Of a stretch of 64,000 bases of DNA, positions 1 through 8,791 are shown piece after piece. The DNA is taken from assembly GCA_018004935.1 (NCBI GenBank), contig JAGNBF010000008.1, positions 8,052-72,051 of the forward strand, in the 5' to 3' direction. Under the pieces are notes generated by a model that was not told where the DNA came from, searched no databases, and was given only the letters and a program-made list of their open reading frames with translations. The translations under genes and the position numbers were made by a program. How positions within the stretch are numbered: position 1 is the stretch's first letter; the number at the start of each line of letters is the position of its first letter. Source of the stretch: Chloroflexota bacterium. Lineage in GTDB: Bacteria > Chloroflexota > Anaerolineae > Promineifilales > Promineifilaceae.

Positions 1-358
1 GTTGGCAAACGGTGCTTAACAGTTTGTAGGGCGATTTGGTAAATCGCCCACGAGACGATTTACCAAATCGTCCTACAAATTTGTAAAGCTGACCTGAACC
101 ATGCCCTCTACGGCGTGGTTCAAAAGTTGGCAAACGGTGCTTAACAGTTTGTAGGGCGATTTGGTAAATCGCCCACGAGACGATTTACCAAATCGTCCTA
201 CAAATTTGTAAAGCTGACCTGAACCATGCCCTCTACGGCGTGGTTCAAAAGTCGGCAAACGGTGCTTAACAGTTTGTAGGGCGATTTGGTAAATCGCCCA
301 CGAGACGATTTACCAAATCGTCCTACAAATTTGTAAAGCTGACCTGAACCATGCCCTC
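1..358. repeat. Tandem array of a 125-bp hairpin-bearing repeat (family A), 2.9 copies
   Basis: Three head-to-tail units start at 1, 126 and 251. The first two look identical and the third differs at one base and is cut short near 358. Each unit holds a hairpin (26-76 in the first) whose arms read GTAGGGCGATTTGGTAAATC and its near complement. It is flanked by a segment ending in GCTGACCTGAACCATGCC. A full single copy lies at 52928-53044. The near identity suggests recent duplication, and the array may continue upstream of the window. No gene is seen in 1-687. Confidence 0.9.
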
Positions 359-474
359 TCTACAAAAAACTGTGATATCGCAATTGTAGCCTACGATCCC
401 TATTTTGTCGGAACGTATCCAACTTGCACAAAATCGGTGCTACAATCGGTCTATTGGCGACAAGTTCGAGCGAA

Positions 475-594
475 TGGCATGGTTCAGGCCAACTTTACAA
501 ATATGTAGGGGAATTTTGCAAATCGCCCACTGGGCGATTTGCAAAATCCCCCTACAAAGTATTAAGCATCGGTACCAACTTTTGAACCACGCCG
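475..594. repeat. Family A repeat, divergent copy
   Basis: The hairpin at 505-555 has arms GTAGGGGAATTTTGCAAATC and a complementary 3' arm. The central bases differ from the copies at 1-358, but both arms changed together, so pairing is kept. The flanks match the 125-bp unit in the opposite orientation. The stretch 359-474 shows nothing else that can be supported. Confidence 0.8.
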
Positions 595-687
595 AGCAAA
601 TTTATGACACCGGATACAAAACCCGGATAGGGACGTGAGTTCCCAGAGTTCCTAGACGTTCCTACAAGTTCCCCGGCTGAGCATCTT

Positions 688-2487
688 ATGGAAGACGTAG
701 CTTTTGAAGAAGATGAGTTCGAGACCCAGTTTAATGGGCGCACGGTGTGGCGCATTCTGCAACAGGCGTTGCCTTATTGGCCCCGGCTGGCGAGTTTCCT
801 GTTTTTGATCACCTCGGTTGCCTTCCTTGACTCGGTATTTACATACCTGAGCAAACGGATTATTGATGAGGCGATATTGGGCCAGGACGCGGCCGCGCTC
901 CAATCCATCCTCACTGTCTATGGCGGTCTCATCATTGTCCAGGCCGCTGGGGTGTTCGGCTTCATCTACATCACCGCCAGCCTGGGCGAACGCATCCGCT
1001 ATGATTTGCGGCAAAAGGTGTTCGCCCATCTGCAAACCCTTTCCTTCAGTTACTTCAACAAAACCCCCGTCGGCTGGATCATCTCCCGCGTCACCTCTGA
1101 CACAGAGCGTATTGCCGAACTGGTGACCTGGGGTTTGTTAGACGTTACCTGGGGGCTGACAAGCATCCTCACCGCCACCGCCTTCATGCTGACCATCAAC
1201 TGGAAGCTGGCGATTATCGTCTTCATGTCGTTTCCCATTTTGCTCGTCGTGGCGGGCGAGTTCAAACGGCGCATTCTGGGTGAATATCGGGAAGTACGGC
1301 GTATCAACTCCCAGATAACCGGCTCTTTTAACGAAAACATCACCGGGGTGCGGGTGACGAAGGCGTTGGCGCGGGAAGATAAAGATTTGCAGGAGTTCCA
1401 ATCCTTATCGGGGAGTATGTACCAGGCGTCATTTAAGGCGGCCTGGCTGTCGGCCCTATTTTTACCGGTGGTACAGTTGATTAGCGCGGCCGCGATTGGG
1501 GCCGTTGTCTGGTACGGTGGCTTGCAGGTAGAGCTAGGCGACATGACCGTTGGCGGTATCCAGGCGTTCATCAGCTACATCACCTTCATGCTCTGGCCCA
1601 TCCAGGAAATGGCCCGCGTCTATGCCCAGATGCAACAATCCATCGCTTCCGCCGAGCGGGTTTTTGCCCTCATAGACGCCGTACCCGATATTCAGGATCA
1701 CCCGGATGCTATCAATGCTCCCATTGGGGGTGACATCCAGTTTGACCATGTTTCTTTTCATTACGAAGATGGCAAACCGGTGCTGACCGATTTCAACATG
1801 ACGGTTAAACAGGGGGAAGCCATTGCCCTGGTGGGAGAAACCGGTGGCGGTAAATCTACCATCGTCAATTTGCTTTGTCGCTTCTACGAACCTACCAGCG
1901 GCCGCATTCTTCTCAACGGCCACGATTACACCCATCTGACCCAACACGCCATTCAGTCACGCATTGGCATGGTGTTGCAAACGCCCCATCTTTTCTCTGG
2001 CACCATCCGGGAGAATATCCGCTACGGGCGGCTGGAGGCGACCGACGACGAGATCACCTCAGCCGCGACGTTGGCCGGGGCGCACGAGTTCATTATTAAG
2101 CTGAATAATGGTTATGATGAACCGGTTGGGGAAGGGGGTAATTTGCTCTCGGTGGGGCAAAAGCAGTTGATTAGCCTGGCGCGGGCGGTGCTGGCCCAGC
2201 CGGACTTGTTTATTATGGATGAGGCCACCAGTTCAGTGGATACGTTGACCGAGGCGTTGATTCAACAAGGGATGGAGCGGATGATGCGCGGCCGCACCAG
2301 CTTCATCATCGCCCATCGCCTTTCCACCATCAAGCGAGCCAGCCGCATTCTCGTCATCCAGCAGGGCAAGGTGATGGAGCAAGGCAGTCACGCCGAACTC
2401 ATTCGCCAAAAAGGGTATTATTACCGCCTCTACACCCAACAATTCCGCCGCGAACGGGAGGTGGCGTATGAACTGGCTCGGTCATGA
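688..2487 (+). CDS. ABC exporter half-transporter (permease fused to ATPase)
   Basis: This 599-residue protein has the usual length and order of a type IV ABC exporter (MsbA/multidrug-like). An N-terminal membrane domain of about six helices covers residues 20-320 and a nucleotide-binding domain covers 345-585. Walker A is GETGGGKST near residues 383-391, the signature is LSVGQ near 486 (Val in place of the first Gly of LSGGQ), Walker B is LFIMDE near 507, and the switch His lies in IAHRLST near 541. It should dimerise in the cytoplasmic membrane and export a hydrophobic substrate or drug; the substrate cannot be read from the sequence. No partner half-transporter is adjacent. Four GCGGCCGC copies lie in the gene. 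The family call is firm. Confidence 0.95.
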   Translation: MEDVAFEEDEFETQFNGRTVWRILQQALPYWPRLASFLFLITSVAFLDSVFTYLSKRIIDEAILGQDAAALQSILTVYGGLIIVQAAGVFGFIYITASLGERIRYDLRQKVFAHLQTLSFSYFNKTPVGWIISRVTSDTERIAELVTWGLLDVTWGLTSILTATAFMLTINWKLAIIVFMSFPILLVVAGEFKRRILGEYREVRRINSQITGSFNENITGVRVTKALAREDKDLQEFQSLSGSMYQASFKAAWLSALFLPVVQLISAAAIGAVVWYGGLQVELGDMTVGGIQAFISYITFMLWPIQEMARVYAQMQQSIASAERVFALIDAVPDIQDHPDAINAPIGGDIQFDHVSFHYEDGKPVLTDFNMTVKQGEAIALVGETGGGKSTIVNLLCRFYEPTSGRILLNGHDYTHLTQHAIQSRIGMVLQTPHLFSGTIRENIRYGRLEATDDEITSAATLAGAHEFIIKLNNGYDEPVGEGGNLLSVGQKQLISLARAVLAQPDLFIMDEATSSVDTLTEALIQQGMERMMRGRTSFIIAHRLSTIKRASRILVIQQGKVMEQGSHAELIRQKGYYYRLYTQQFRREREVAYELARS

Positions 2488-2516
2488 AGACGGTGGGTTT
2501 GAAGTGCAGGATAAGG

Positions 2517-2583
2517 GTAAGCGTTCAGTTATCTCGCCTGGTGGTCAAACCACCGGATGAATTTATATAACTGAACACTTACG
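2517..2583. repeat. Family E repeat (ends GTAAGCGTTCAGT / ACTGAACACTTACG)
   Basis: This is an inverted repeat of about 67 bp. The ends read GTAAGCGTTCAGTTA and TAACTGAACACTTACG, and the centre has an inner hairpin GGTGGTCAAACCACC. Related copies lie near 12530, 31371-31527 and 48088. It resembles a small palindromic mobile or MITE-like element, but no transposase is in the window. Confidence 0.8.
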
Positions 2584-2652
2584 GATAAGGGGAAGATTGC
2601 GGCCGCGGACGAGCCATGGTACTACAATCAAATACCATATCGCCCTACATTT

Positions 2653-2766
2653 TCGTAGGAGTTCCCCATGAACACGCCGCGCACCAAATTGAATGAAAAT
2701 AACGCCCCCATTTTCATCCCCATCCATGTTTCTTCCTATCTGTGTTTCCACTATCCGTGGTTATAG
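2653..2766 (+). other. Long form of the TKRDEN mini-ORF repeat
   Basis: A Shine-Dalgarno sequence GTAGGAG lies six to seven bases before ATG at 2668, and the frame runs 32 codons to TAG at 2764-2766. The peptide begins MNTPRTKLNENNA and continues with IFIPI, VSSY and FHYPWL segments. A second frame on the minus strand beginning at 33612 encodes closely similar segments. The short form of this element elsewhere stops after DENL. The rest of 2488-2909 contains family E and D repeats and no supported gene. Whether the peptide is made is unknown. Confidence 0.4.
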
Positions 2767-2853
2767 ACTTCGGTAAAACTGTACGAGCCTGTCGTCTCAG
2801 TTCCGTAGGTTATTTAATTTTTGATCCTAATGGTTCGCTCAAAATTAAGTTGG

Positions 2854-2878
2854 GTGGCGCGGTCAGGAGACCGGCCAC
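2854..2878. repeat. Family D palindrome around GGTCAGGAGACC
   Basis: The hairpin has outer arms GTGGC/GCCAC and inner arms GGTC/GACC with loop AGGA. Close copies lie at 6268, 24541, 26290, 27393, 53130 and 58273, in both orientations. Several share further flanking AT-rich sequence such as GTTATTT. It is always intergenic here. Confidence 0.85.
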
Positions 2879-2909
2879 AGCAAACTCAAAAGTTATTTGC
2901 GTGCGATCC

Positions 2910-3764
2910 CTAAATAAAAGAAGGGGCTGTGACAACCAAAAACCCTTCGCGGAGAAGCCGCGGCCGCAACCCCACCTTCACTCCCATCTCCCCCAACCGC
3001 CTGGCCGTCTGGACAAAATGTTGCCGCACCCCCCAGACGCGATAGGGCAGGGTTTCCCGGTATGCCTGGTGCCATTGCCTGAAAAATTGCTCAATCGGTT
3101 CACCCAGAACCACCCGGTGGATGAAGTTTTTGGGTAAAACGGGTTGGAACTGTTCTGGCGCAAATCCTGGGCGAAAGTTGGTGCTAAACAGTAACCCTTC
3201 TAGTAATAGTGTGTTGTTGGTCTGTTTGCGTACCAGATTGGCCACCCACACCTGCCCAAAAGGATCGGATGTGCCCTCGATAAGTAGTCCGCCGGGTAAC
3301 AAATGTTGCCCCATCAAACGCCACGCCTCGGTGACAGCGGGTTCTTCGTATTGGCGTAACACATTAAAGGCACGAATCAGGCGGATATGTTCACCCGGGT
3401 GTAGGGGTAAATTGAAACCCCCGAGGCGAAAATGGGTATGCTGATCGGCATAAGGCAACGCGGCCGCAACCCGCTCTCCCTCTATCTCCACACCTAACAC
3501 CGGCAAAGTCGGGTTTACCCTACGCAACCGTGCCGCACTTTCTAATGTCGTAAACGGCTCTGCACCATAACCTACATCCGCGAAGAGTGCCCGCGCAAAT
3601 GGTCCTTCCCGTCGCCCTATGAGATACCGTTCAGCCAACAGCAAATATGTGTCTACCCGGCGCAAACGGTTTTGCGCCGTCTTGCCCCGCGTTACCTGAC
3701 CGGCGGGTTTGTTGCGGCCGCGAATCTCTAAACGTGCCTTTTGCCTATCCATTAACTGACCCAT
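2910..3764 (-). CDS. Class I SAM-dependent methyltransferase-like protein
   Basis: This 284-residue protein has a Rossmann-type SAM-binding region. The segment FADVGYGAEPFTTLE (about residues 62-76) fits motif I (D-x-G-x-G), and VLGVEIE about 20 residues later fits the acidic loop of motif II. A charged N-terminal stretch rich in Arg and Lys (1-45) may bind nucleic acid or cofactor. A later LLPGGLLIEGT segment fits the strand 5 region. The methyl acceptor is unknown. The start at 3764 or the ATG at 3752 are both possible. The gene stands alone on the minus strand with repeats on both sides. The fold call is fair and the function unknown. Confidence 0.75.
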   Translation of the reverse strand: MGQLMDRQKARLEIRGRNKPAGQVTRGKTAQNRLRRVDTYLLLAERYLIGRREGPFARALFADVGYGAEPFTTLESAARLRRVNPTLPVLGVEIEGERVAAALPYADQHTHFRLGGFNLPLHPGEHIRLIRAFNVLRQYEEPAVTEAWRLMGQHLLPGGLLIEGTSDPFGQVWVANLVRKQTNNTLLLEGLLFSTNFRPGFAPEQFQPVLPKNFIHRVVLGEPIEQFFRQWHQAYRETLPYRVWGVRQHFVQTARRLGEMGVKVGLRPRLLREGFLVVTAPSFI

Positions 3765-3916
3765 ACCCCAGATCGTACCTCATTCCCCCTACGCTAACAC
3801 AATTCTGACAGCCAGATACCGGTGAGTGAGCTATGCTTAAACGTTGGGCATTGGTTGAGCAATCTACCAACACACCACTGATCAACTATAGCTTTTAAGA
3901 AAAAGATTTTGACGGT

Positions 3917-3970
3917 ACGGGCAACCCTTGTGGTTGCCCCAGTGCAGGGCAGGCACAAGGCCAGCCCCTA
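3917..3970. repeat. Family F repeat (GGGCAACCCTTGTGGTTGCCC type)
   Basis: Two adjacent small palindromes make up the unit: a GGCAACC/GGTTGCC stem and a second half reading GCACAAGGCCAGCCCCTAC. Related copies lie at 6088-6160, 22935-23045, 49340-49500, 51973-52032 and 54375-54590. It lies just before the SDR gene and makes the longer upstream reading frame of that gene unlikely to be real. Confidence 0.8.
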
Positions 3971-4011
3971 CTCAAAATCATTATCTTAAGGGTCTATACC
4001 AAAGAGGTATC

Positions 4012-4845
4012 ATGCACAACAAGACCATCATCGTTACCGGCGCGAATGCCGGTATTGGCCGGATTACGGCCCTGGAATTAGCTAAAATGGGGGCGCGGGT
4101 CGTCATGGTGTGCCGTGATAAAGAGCGGGGCGCGGCCGCACAGCAAGCTATCATCGCACAAACGGGTAATCGTCAGGTGGACCTGCTCCTGGCTGATCTG
4201 TCCAGTCAACAAGCCATCCGCCAATTGGTCAAGACCATTCAGCAAAAATACAACCGTCTGGATGTCTTGGTCAATAACGCCGGGGCCATGTTTGCTTCCC
4301 GGCGGGTATCTGTAGATGGATTGGAAATGACCTTTGCCCTCAACCATATGAATTACTTTCTGCTAACCGCCCTTTTGTTGGATATGCTCAAAGCCAGCGC
4401 TCCTAGCCGTATTGTCAACGTTTCGTCCGATGCTCATCAGGGGGCGCAACTCAATTTTGCCGATTTACAAAACGAGAAGCGTTTTATGGGCTTTCGCGTT
4501 TACGGGCAATCCAAATTGGCCAATATTTATTTCACCTATGAACTGGCGCGACGCCTGGAAGGTACAGGGGTCACGGTTAATGCTTTGCACCCCGGTTTTG
4601 TGGCTACCAATTTTGCCAAAAATAACGGCTGGCTGTATCGGGTGGGGATGTTTTTGATGCGGCCATTCGCTATGAATGATCAACAAGGGGCGGCTACTCA
4701 AATTTACCTGGCCTCGTCGCCCGAGGTGGAGGGGATTACGGGGAAATATTTTGCCAGAAAGAAGGCCGTAGCCTCTTCTAACGTGTCGTATGATATTGCG
4801 GCCGCGCAGAAACTATGGCAGGCAAGTGAGGAGTTAAGCGACTGA
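4012..4845 (+). CDS. Short-chain dehydrogenase/reductase (retinol-dehydrogenase-like)
   Basis: The 277-residue protein is a classical SDR. The cofactor motif TGANAGIG is at residues 9-16, NNAG follows at about 91, the catalytic Ser is in the VSSDA segment, and YGQSK at 164-168 gives the Tyr and Lys. The region and the C-terminal shape resemble the retinol dehydrogenase/WW-domain oxidoreductase group, which usually uses NADP(H). The ATG at 4012 is chosen because AGAGGT precedes it and the upstream extension would be translated repeat DNA. The substrate is unknown. It is a single-gene unit. Confidence 0.92.
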   Translation: MHNKTIIVTGANAGIGRITALELAKMGARVVMVCRDKERGAAAQQAIIAQTGNRQVDLLLADLSSQQAIRQLVKTIQQKYNRLDVLVNNAGAMFASRRVSVDGLEMTFALNHMNYFLLTALLLDMLKASAPSRIVNVSSDAHQGAQLNFADLQNEKRFMGFRVYGQSKLANIYFTYELARRLEGTGVTVNALHPGFVATNFAKNNGWLYRVGMFLMRPFAMNDQQGAATQIYLASSPEVEGITGKYFARKKAVASSNVSYDIAAAQKLWQASEELSD

Positions 4846-4896
4846 CGATGATCTTTTCGTACCTTATCACTCAACAAGCCTTAGCGGCCGCAGTTC

Positions 4897-5910
4897 TCAT
4901 TGTTGCATCAACCCTTCGCTGGAAACGGTCAACTTAATTTCTGGCTCGGTATGGGCATCGGCCAGTTTGAGGCGGACAAATAAGAGGGGAGCATAGTAGG
5001 CAATCCAGATACTGCCAAGGAAATAACGAAAAATACGGAGAGGAATAGCTAACCACAACGGGTCAGTGGGGAAAACGGCTTTAAGACCGAAAACAATTGC
5101 GGCCGCGACCGCCATGCCCACCACATAGCGCAAAATTTTCTTCCACCAGGGGCCAGTTTCTTTGAAGCGCACCCAACTTATTTCTAAAACAAAGCCTAAT
5201 CCCAACCCTAACAGTGATCCTACGGCTGTGGCGACGTGTTCCAGGCTGGCCTGCTCGGCATCATCAATATATTCGGCCCAGGCGACATCCATATCAGGTG
5301 CGCCTAGAGCAAAGCGCACTCCTATATAAAGGACAACAAACAAAAACACCACCAGCAACATAAACATGAGCCGTTGGCCCAGGATGCGGTTACGGAAGCG
5401 TTCATAAAAGTGGCGTTGCCAGGTGAAGTAACCAGCTAAAACCAGGATGGCAATTGCGGCCGCGGCCACCGTATCATGAACAAAATGCACCCCCAGGTAC
5501 ACCCGGCTCAGCCCCATGAGCAAAATCAACGTAAGGCACAAAGCCCATACCCAGTTACGGCGCAACCAGAAACTGATAAACAAGTACATCGTTGTCGCCC
5601 CTTGCACATGGCCGCTGGGGATGCCATAGGTGTCTTCCTCATCTAATCCTAAGCTACCATCCAACCAATAAGGGCGAGGTTGGCGCAAAAAATGTTTACT
5701 CAGACTATTCAAAATGTCAGAAAAAGCCAGGAGAAAAATGAGGTGCTTGCCCATCTGTTTGTTCAGGCACCAATAAATAAAGGGGGTAATAGCCAGGTAA
5801 AATTCAAACCGGCCCAATTCGCTGATGAACTGGAAAAACGGGGCAAGTTGGGGGTAGCTGGTCTGCCACCAACGGGTTGCGGCCAAACCAAACTCATACA
5901 AGGACTCCAT
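4897..5910 (-). CDS. PAP2-family membrane phosphatase
   Basis: This 337-residue integral membrane protein carries the complete PAP2 acid-phosphatase signature: K72 with R79-P80, PSGH at 98-101, and S135-R136 with H142 and D146. Such enzymes remove phosphate from lipid phosphates (phosphatidate, undecaprenyl pyrophosphate) at the membrane surface. A C-terminal half with about five more helices makes it longer than a minimal PAP2 protein. The start at 5910 is preceded by the strong ribosome site GGGAGGAAGG; the longer frame to 5994 has no such site. The lipid substrate is not determined. Confidence 0.92.
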   Translation of the reverse strand: MESLYEFGLAATRWWQTSYPQLAPFFQFISELGRFEFYLAITPFIYWCLNKQMGKHLIFLLAFSDILNSLSKHFLRQPRPYWLDGSLGLDEEDTYGIPSGHVQGATTMYLFISFWLRRNWVWALCLTLILLMGLSRVYLGVHFVHDTVAAAAIAILVLAGYFTWQRHFYERFRNRILGQRLMFMLLVVFLFVVLYIGVRFALGAPDMDVAWAEYIDDAEQASLEHVATAVGSLLGLGLGFVLEISWVRFKETGPWWKKILRYVVGMAVAAAIVFGLKAVFPTDPLWLAIPLRIFRYFLGSIWIAYYAPLLFVRLKLADAHTEPEIKLTVSSEGLMQQ

Positions 5911-6087
5911 GCCTTCCTCCCAGAGCAACGATGCACTTTTTATAGTTTTCTCTCTTCCCGCAGAGGATTGTAGCCATCCCTGGTAAATCGTCAACCATTG
6001 CCAGAGATGACCACCTGAATATAATCAACAGTTGTGGATACAGGGCGTCAGTAACCAGACACAATCTGTTAGGCTTCAGGATTTCAG

Positions 6088-6160
6088 AGGATTGACACCA
6101 TTTATAGGGGCAACCCTTGCGGTTGCCTTCGATGGGCAGGCACAAAGCCCACCCCTACAT
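6088..6160. repeat. Family F repeat
   Basis: It contains GGGGCAACCCTTGCGGTTGCC followed by GGCAGGCACAAAGCCCACCC, the same two-part layout as 3917-3970. The gap 5911-6381 holds this element, a family D palindrome and the 20-bp palindrome at 6349. No gene is supported there. Confidence 0.75.
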
Positions 6161-6267
6161 TTAGCCACACCCCGCGAATCCTGCAAGAACCAAAAGTTGT
6201 ACTCCCTAGATAAGGGGTTGTGGAAAGAACTTAATTTTTATTACAATTAGAACTCACGCGATTGCTC

Positions 6268-6291
6268 GAGCCGGTCTCCTGACCGTGCTCG
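6268..6291. repeat. Family D palindrome, inverted orientation
   Basis: The core reads CCGGTCTCCTGACCG, the reverse complement of the family D core at 2854-2878. It lies in the leader region of the two-component operon, about 60 bp before the 20-bp palindrome. Confidence 0.7.
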
Positions 6292-6348
6292 TTGTGGCTC
6301 GGTAGGACACCAGCCATAACGCGTAAATTCTAATAATTCCTAACAAGG

Positions 6349-6368
6349 ATGTTTCAGATCTGAAACAT
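6349..6368. promoter_or_regulatory. Perfect 20-bp palindrome before the response regulator
   Basis: The sequence ATGTTTCAGATCTGAAACAT equals its own reverse complement over 20 bases. It ends two bases before the ribosome binding site GGAGG (6371-6375) of the OmpR-type regulator. It is not one of the repeat families seen elsewhere in the window. Its place suits an operator for autoregulation or for a dimeric repressor; a role as an mRNA hairpin near the ribosome site is also possible. Confidence 0.55.
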
Positions 6369-6381
6369 AAGGAGGCCTCTC

Positions 6382-7071
6382 TTGAGTGGCAAGATTCTCG
6401 TTATTGAAGATGAAGAACGAATTCGACAATTTTTGAAACGTGGACTGGGGTTAGAAGGGTACACCGTAGACGCGGCCGCGGACGGCCCACAGGGTTTGGA
6501 TATGGCCCGCGAAAGCCCTCCCGACCTGGTGTTATTAGATGTGATGCTCCCCGGCATCAGTGGTTTGGAAGTATGTCGCCGTTTGCGTACCACCAGCGAT
6601 GTCCCTGTCCTCATGCTCACGGCCAAAGAAGCCATCGAAGATCGCGTAGCCGGTTTAGATGCTGGTGCCGATGATTATTTGGTAAAACCTTTCGCCTTTG
6701 ATGAACTGTTGGCCCGGGTTCGTGCCCTTTTGCGTCGCACCCAGCCCGCCAACCCCGATGTCTACCGCTTTGCCGATCTAGAATTGGACACCGGAACCCG
6801 ACAAGGACGGCGGAGTGGCACTACCTTTGACCTAACCGCCAAAGAATATGAATTGTTAGAGCTATTTATGCGTAACCCCCGCCGTGTGCTCACGCGTGAA
6901 GTAATTTATGATCGTGTATGGGGTTATGATTTTGGTGGCGAGAGCAACATTATCGAAGTCTATGTCCGTTACCTGCGTCAAAAAACCGAATGTTATGAAG
7001 GGGCCAGTCGCCTTATTCATACGGTGCGCGGCATTGGTTACGTCTTACGTGAAGAACAACAACAAAACTGA
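6382..7071 (+). CDS. OmpR/PhoB-family response regulator
   Basis: This 229-residue protein has an N-terminal receiver domain and a C-terminal winged-helix DNA-binding domain. The acidic pair is in VIEDEER at 8-14, the phosphoacceptor is D53 in LVLLDVMLP, the Thr is in LMLTAKE, and the Lys is in LVKPF. The DNA-binding part contains [16 protein letters not shown] and ends with [11 protein letters not shown]. It starts with TTG, six bases after GGAGG, and this start gives the conserved N-terminus. The kinase gene follows eight bases later, so the two should form one operon and one signalling pair. A 20-bp palindrome just upstream may be its own operator. Confidence 0.95.
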   Translation: MSGKILVIEDEERIRQFLKRGLGLEGYTVDAAADGPQGLDMARESPPDLVLLDVMLPGISGLEVCRRLRTTSDVPVLMLTAKEAIEDRVAGLDAGADDYLVKPFAFDELLARVRALLRRTQPANPDVYRFADLELDTGTRQGRRSGTTFDLTAKEYELLELFMRNPRRVLTREVIYDRVWGYDFGGESNIIEVYVRYLRQKTECYEGASRLIHTVRGIGYVLREEQQQN

Positions 7072-7079
7072 GGTCAAGC

Positions 7080-8564
7080 ATGTCCCTGCGTTGGCGTCTC
7101 AACCTGGTTTATACCGCCATTCTGGTGCTTGTCTTCGTGCTCTTTGGCGTAATTGTCTATACCCTCACCAGTACCATTCTCTTAGATGCCATTGATCAAG
7201 ATTTGCGTGACCTGGCGGGTGAGGTGGTAACCCAGGTAAAAGCATTTGATCGGGGGGTCGTCACCGAATTGTCTTTCCCGGCCGATGCAGGGGTCTTTGA
7301 ATCAGCGGCCGTGTTTATGATCGCTGTAGATGATCAGGGTACGGTGACGCCTCTCTCGCGTAATTTGCAGGAGCAGGGGTTTGATGAGTTGTTAAATCCG
7401 GTGGGGTTGACGGGGATAAACAACTTTAGTATTGTCGCACGTGATGGTTTGCGTCTGCGTGTATTAACCGCCCCCCTCATTCCCGTGGTAGAAAATGACC
7501 CAGCCAGTGGCGAACCAGAACTAATTGGCTACCTGCAAATTGCCCGGTTATTGACAGAATATGACCGGACTCTTATAAATTTAAGCTGGATGTTGTGGTG
7601 GACGGCGGTGGTGGCAGTTATCTTGTCGCTGTTTTTGGGTGATTGGTTTATGCAGAGTTCATTGCGGCCGCTGTATGAAATTGAGAAAGCGGCCGCGACC
7701 ATCACCAAAGCCGATGATCTGGGTCGTCGTGTACCAGATACCGGTCGCCATGACGAAATTGGTAGCCTGGCCCATGCCATCAACCATTCCTTGTCCCGGC
7801 TGGAAGATTCTTTCCGCGCCCAACAACGCTTTCTCGCCGACATCTCTCACGAATTGCGTACTCCCCTTACCACCATCCGTGGCAACGTAGATTTAATCCG
7901 CCGCCTGGGTGAGGCGGATGAAGAGTCCCTGAACGACATTCAGCAAGAACTGGAACGTATGACCCGGCTGGTAGAAGATTTGCTTCTGCTGGCCCGGGCA
8001 GATGCTGGCTCTTTGCCCATGGCACGCCAACCGGTGCAACTCGATACTATCTTTGCCGATGTATACCGTCAGTTCAGTCGCCTGGATGAGCATGTGAAAT
8101 TGGTGATGGCTGATTTTGATCAGGTGCAGGTGATGGGAGATGCGGATCGGCTCAAGCAATTGCTGATTAATCTAGTCAGTAATGGCATTAAATACACCCC
8201 AGCCGGGGGCACTGTCACCATGAGCCTACAGCAGGCGGCAGGGCAGGCGCAACTCATCGTGGCCGATACAGGCATCGGTATTCCAGAGACTGATTTACCT
8301 TACGTTTTTGATCGCTTTTACCGGGTGGATAAATCGCGGCAGAGTTCGCCTAAAACAGGCACAGGTTTGGGGTTAGCTATTGTGAAATGGATTGCTGAAG
8401 CTCATGAGGGCAGTGTGGGGGTACAGAGCCATCCCGGGGAAGGGACAATGTTTACGGTGACGCTTCCGGTGTGGCAAAAACCACAACCGGCAACACAAGT
8501 GGTGCAAGAAAAGGCCTCGCGCCGCCGACGACTGTTACAGTCTACCTTAACCGGGGAGCGGTAA
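7080..8564 (+). CDS. Membrane sensor histidine kinase, partner of the upstream regulator
   Basis: The protein has 494 residues. A first membrane helix lies at about 10-30 and a second at about 160-182, enclosing an extracytoplasmic sensor of about 130 residues. HAMP follows, then the dimerisation helix with ISHELRTPLTTIRG, where the phosphorylated His is H257. The ATPase domain has the N box NLVSNGIKYT, the G1 box DTGIGIPE, the F box and the G2 box GTGLGLAI. The protein should phosphorylate the regulator encoded eight bases upstream. The signal is not evident; the sensor region shows no named domain by eye. The short C-terminal tail is rich in Arg. Confidence 0.95.
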   Translation: MSLRWRLNLVYTAILVLVFVLFGVIVYTLTSTILLDAIDQDLRDLAGEVVTQVKAFDRGVVTELSFPADAGVFESAAVFMIAVDDQGTVTPLSRNLQEQGFDELLNPVGLTGINNFSIVARDGLRLRVLTAPLIPVVENDPASGEPELIGYLQIARLLTEYDRTLINLSWMLWWTAVVAVILSLFLGDWFMQSSLRPLYEIEKAAATITKADDLGRRVPDTGRHDEIGSLAHAINHSLSRLEDSFRAQQRFLADISHELRTPLTTIRGNVDLIRRLGEADEESLNDIQQELERMTRLVEDLLLLARADAGSLPMARQPVQLDTIFADVYRQFSRLDEHVKLVMADFDQVQVMGDADRLKQLLINLVSNGIKYTPAGGTVTMSLQQAAGQAQLIVADTGIGIPETDLPYVFDRFYRVDKSRQSSPKTGTGLGLAIVKWIAEAHEGSVGVQSHPGEGTMFTVTLPVWQKPQPATQVVQEKASRRRRLLQSTLTGER

Positions 8565-8570
8565 TATACT

Positions 8571-8745
8571 TGCCATGGTCATAAAGTGACATTTTGTTGG
8601 CGGCCACTGCCTGGGTCGGTTTGGGCTGAAGACCCATTCCCCGGCCCCCCAGCCATCTCAGAGGAAAGGGGAGAAACCCACTGGCGCGGTTTGAGGGCGT
8701 TCGCCCCAAACCGCGCCGAGAAAAGTTGCCCGCCCCTGGGTTGAT
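8571..8745. repeat. Family B structured repeat
   Basis: A hairpin at 8683-8717 pairs GGCGCGGTTTG with CAAACCGCGCC. It is flanked on the left by GGGGAGAAACCC and on the right by GCCCGCCCCTGGG. The left part is close to 48280-48360. Family B copies share these flanks, while the hairpin arms differ between copies yet remain complementary. Confidence 0.8.
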
Positions 8746-8791
8746 AAATCGCCAGTGGATGATTTACCAAAGGGTTTGTTTCAAATGAGTT

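Noticed and set aside
405-638. Open frame of 77 codons in the first kb
   Set aside because: It runs through a family A repeat and lacks a ribosome site or a domain.
2742-3137. Open frame of 131 codons on the plus strand
   Set aside because: It begins in repeat DNA and overlaps the methyltransferase gene in antisense.
3928-4011. N-terminal extension of the SDR at 4012
   Set aside because: It would translate a family F repeat, and the conserved SDR start is at 4012.
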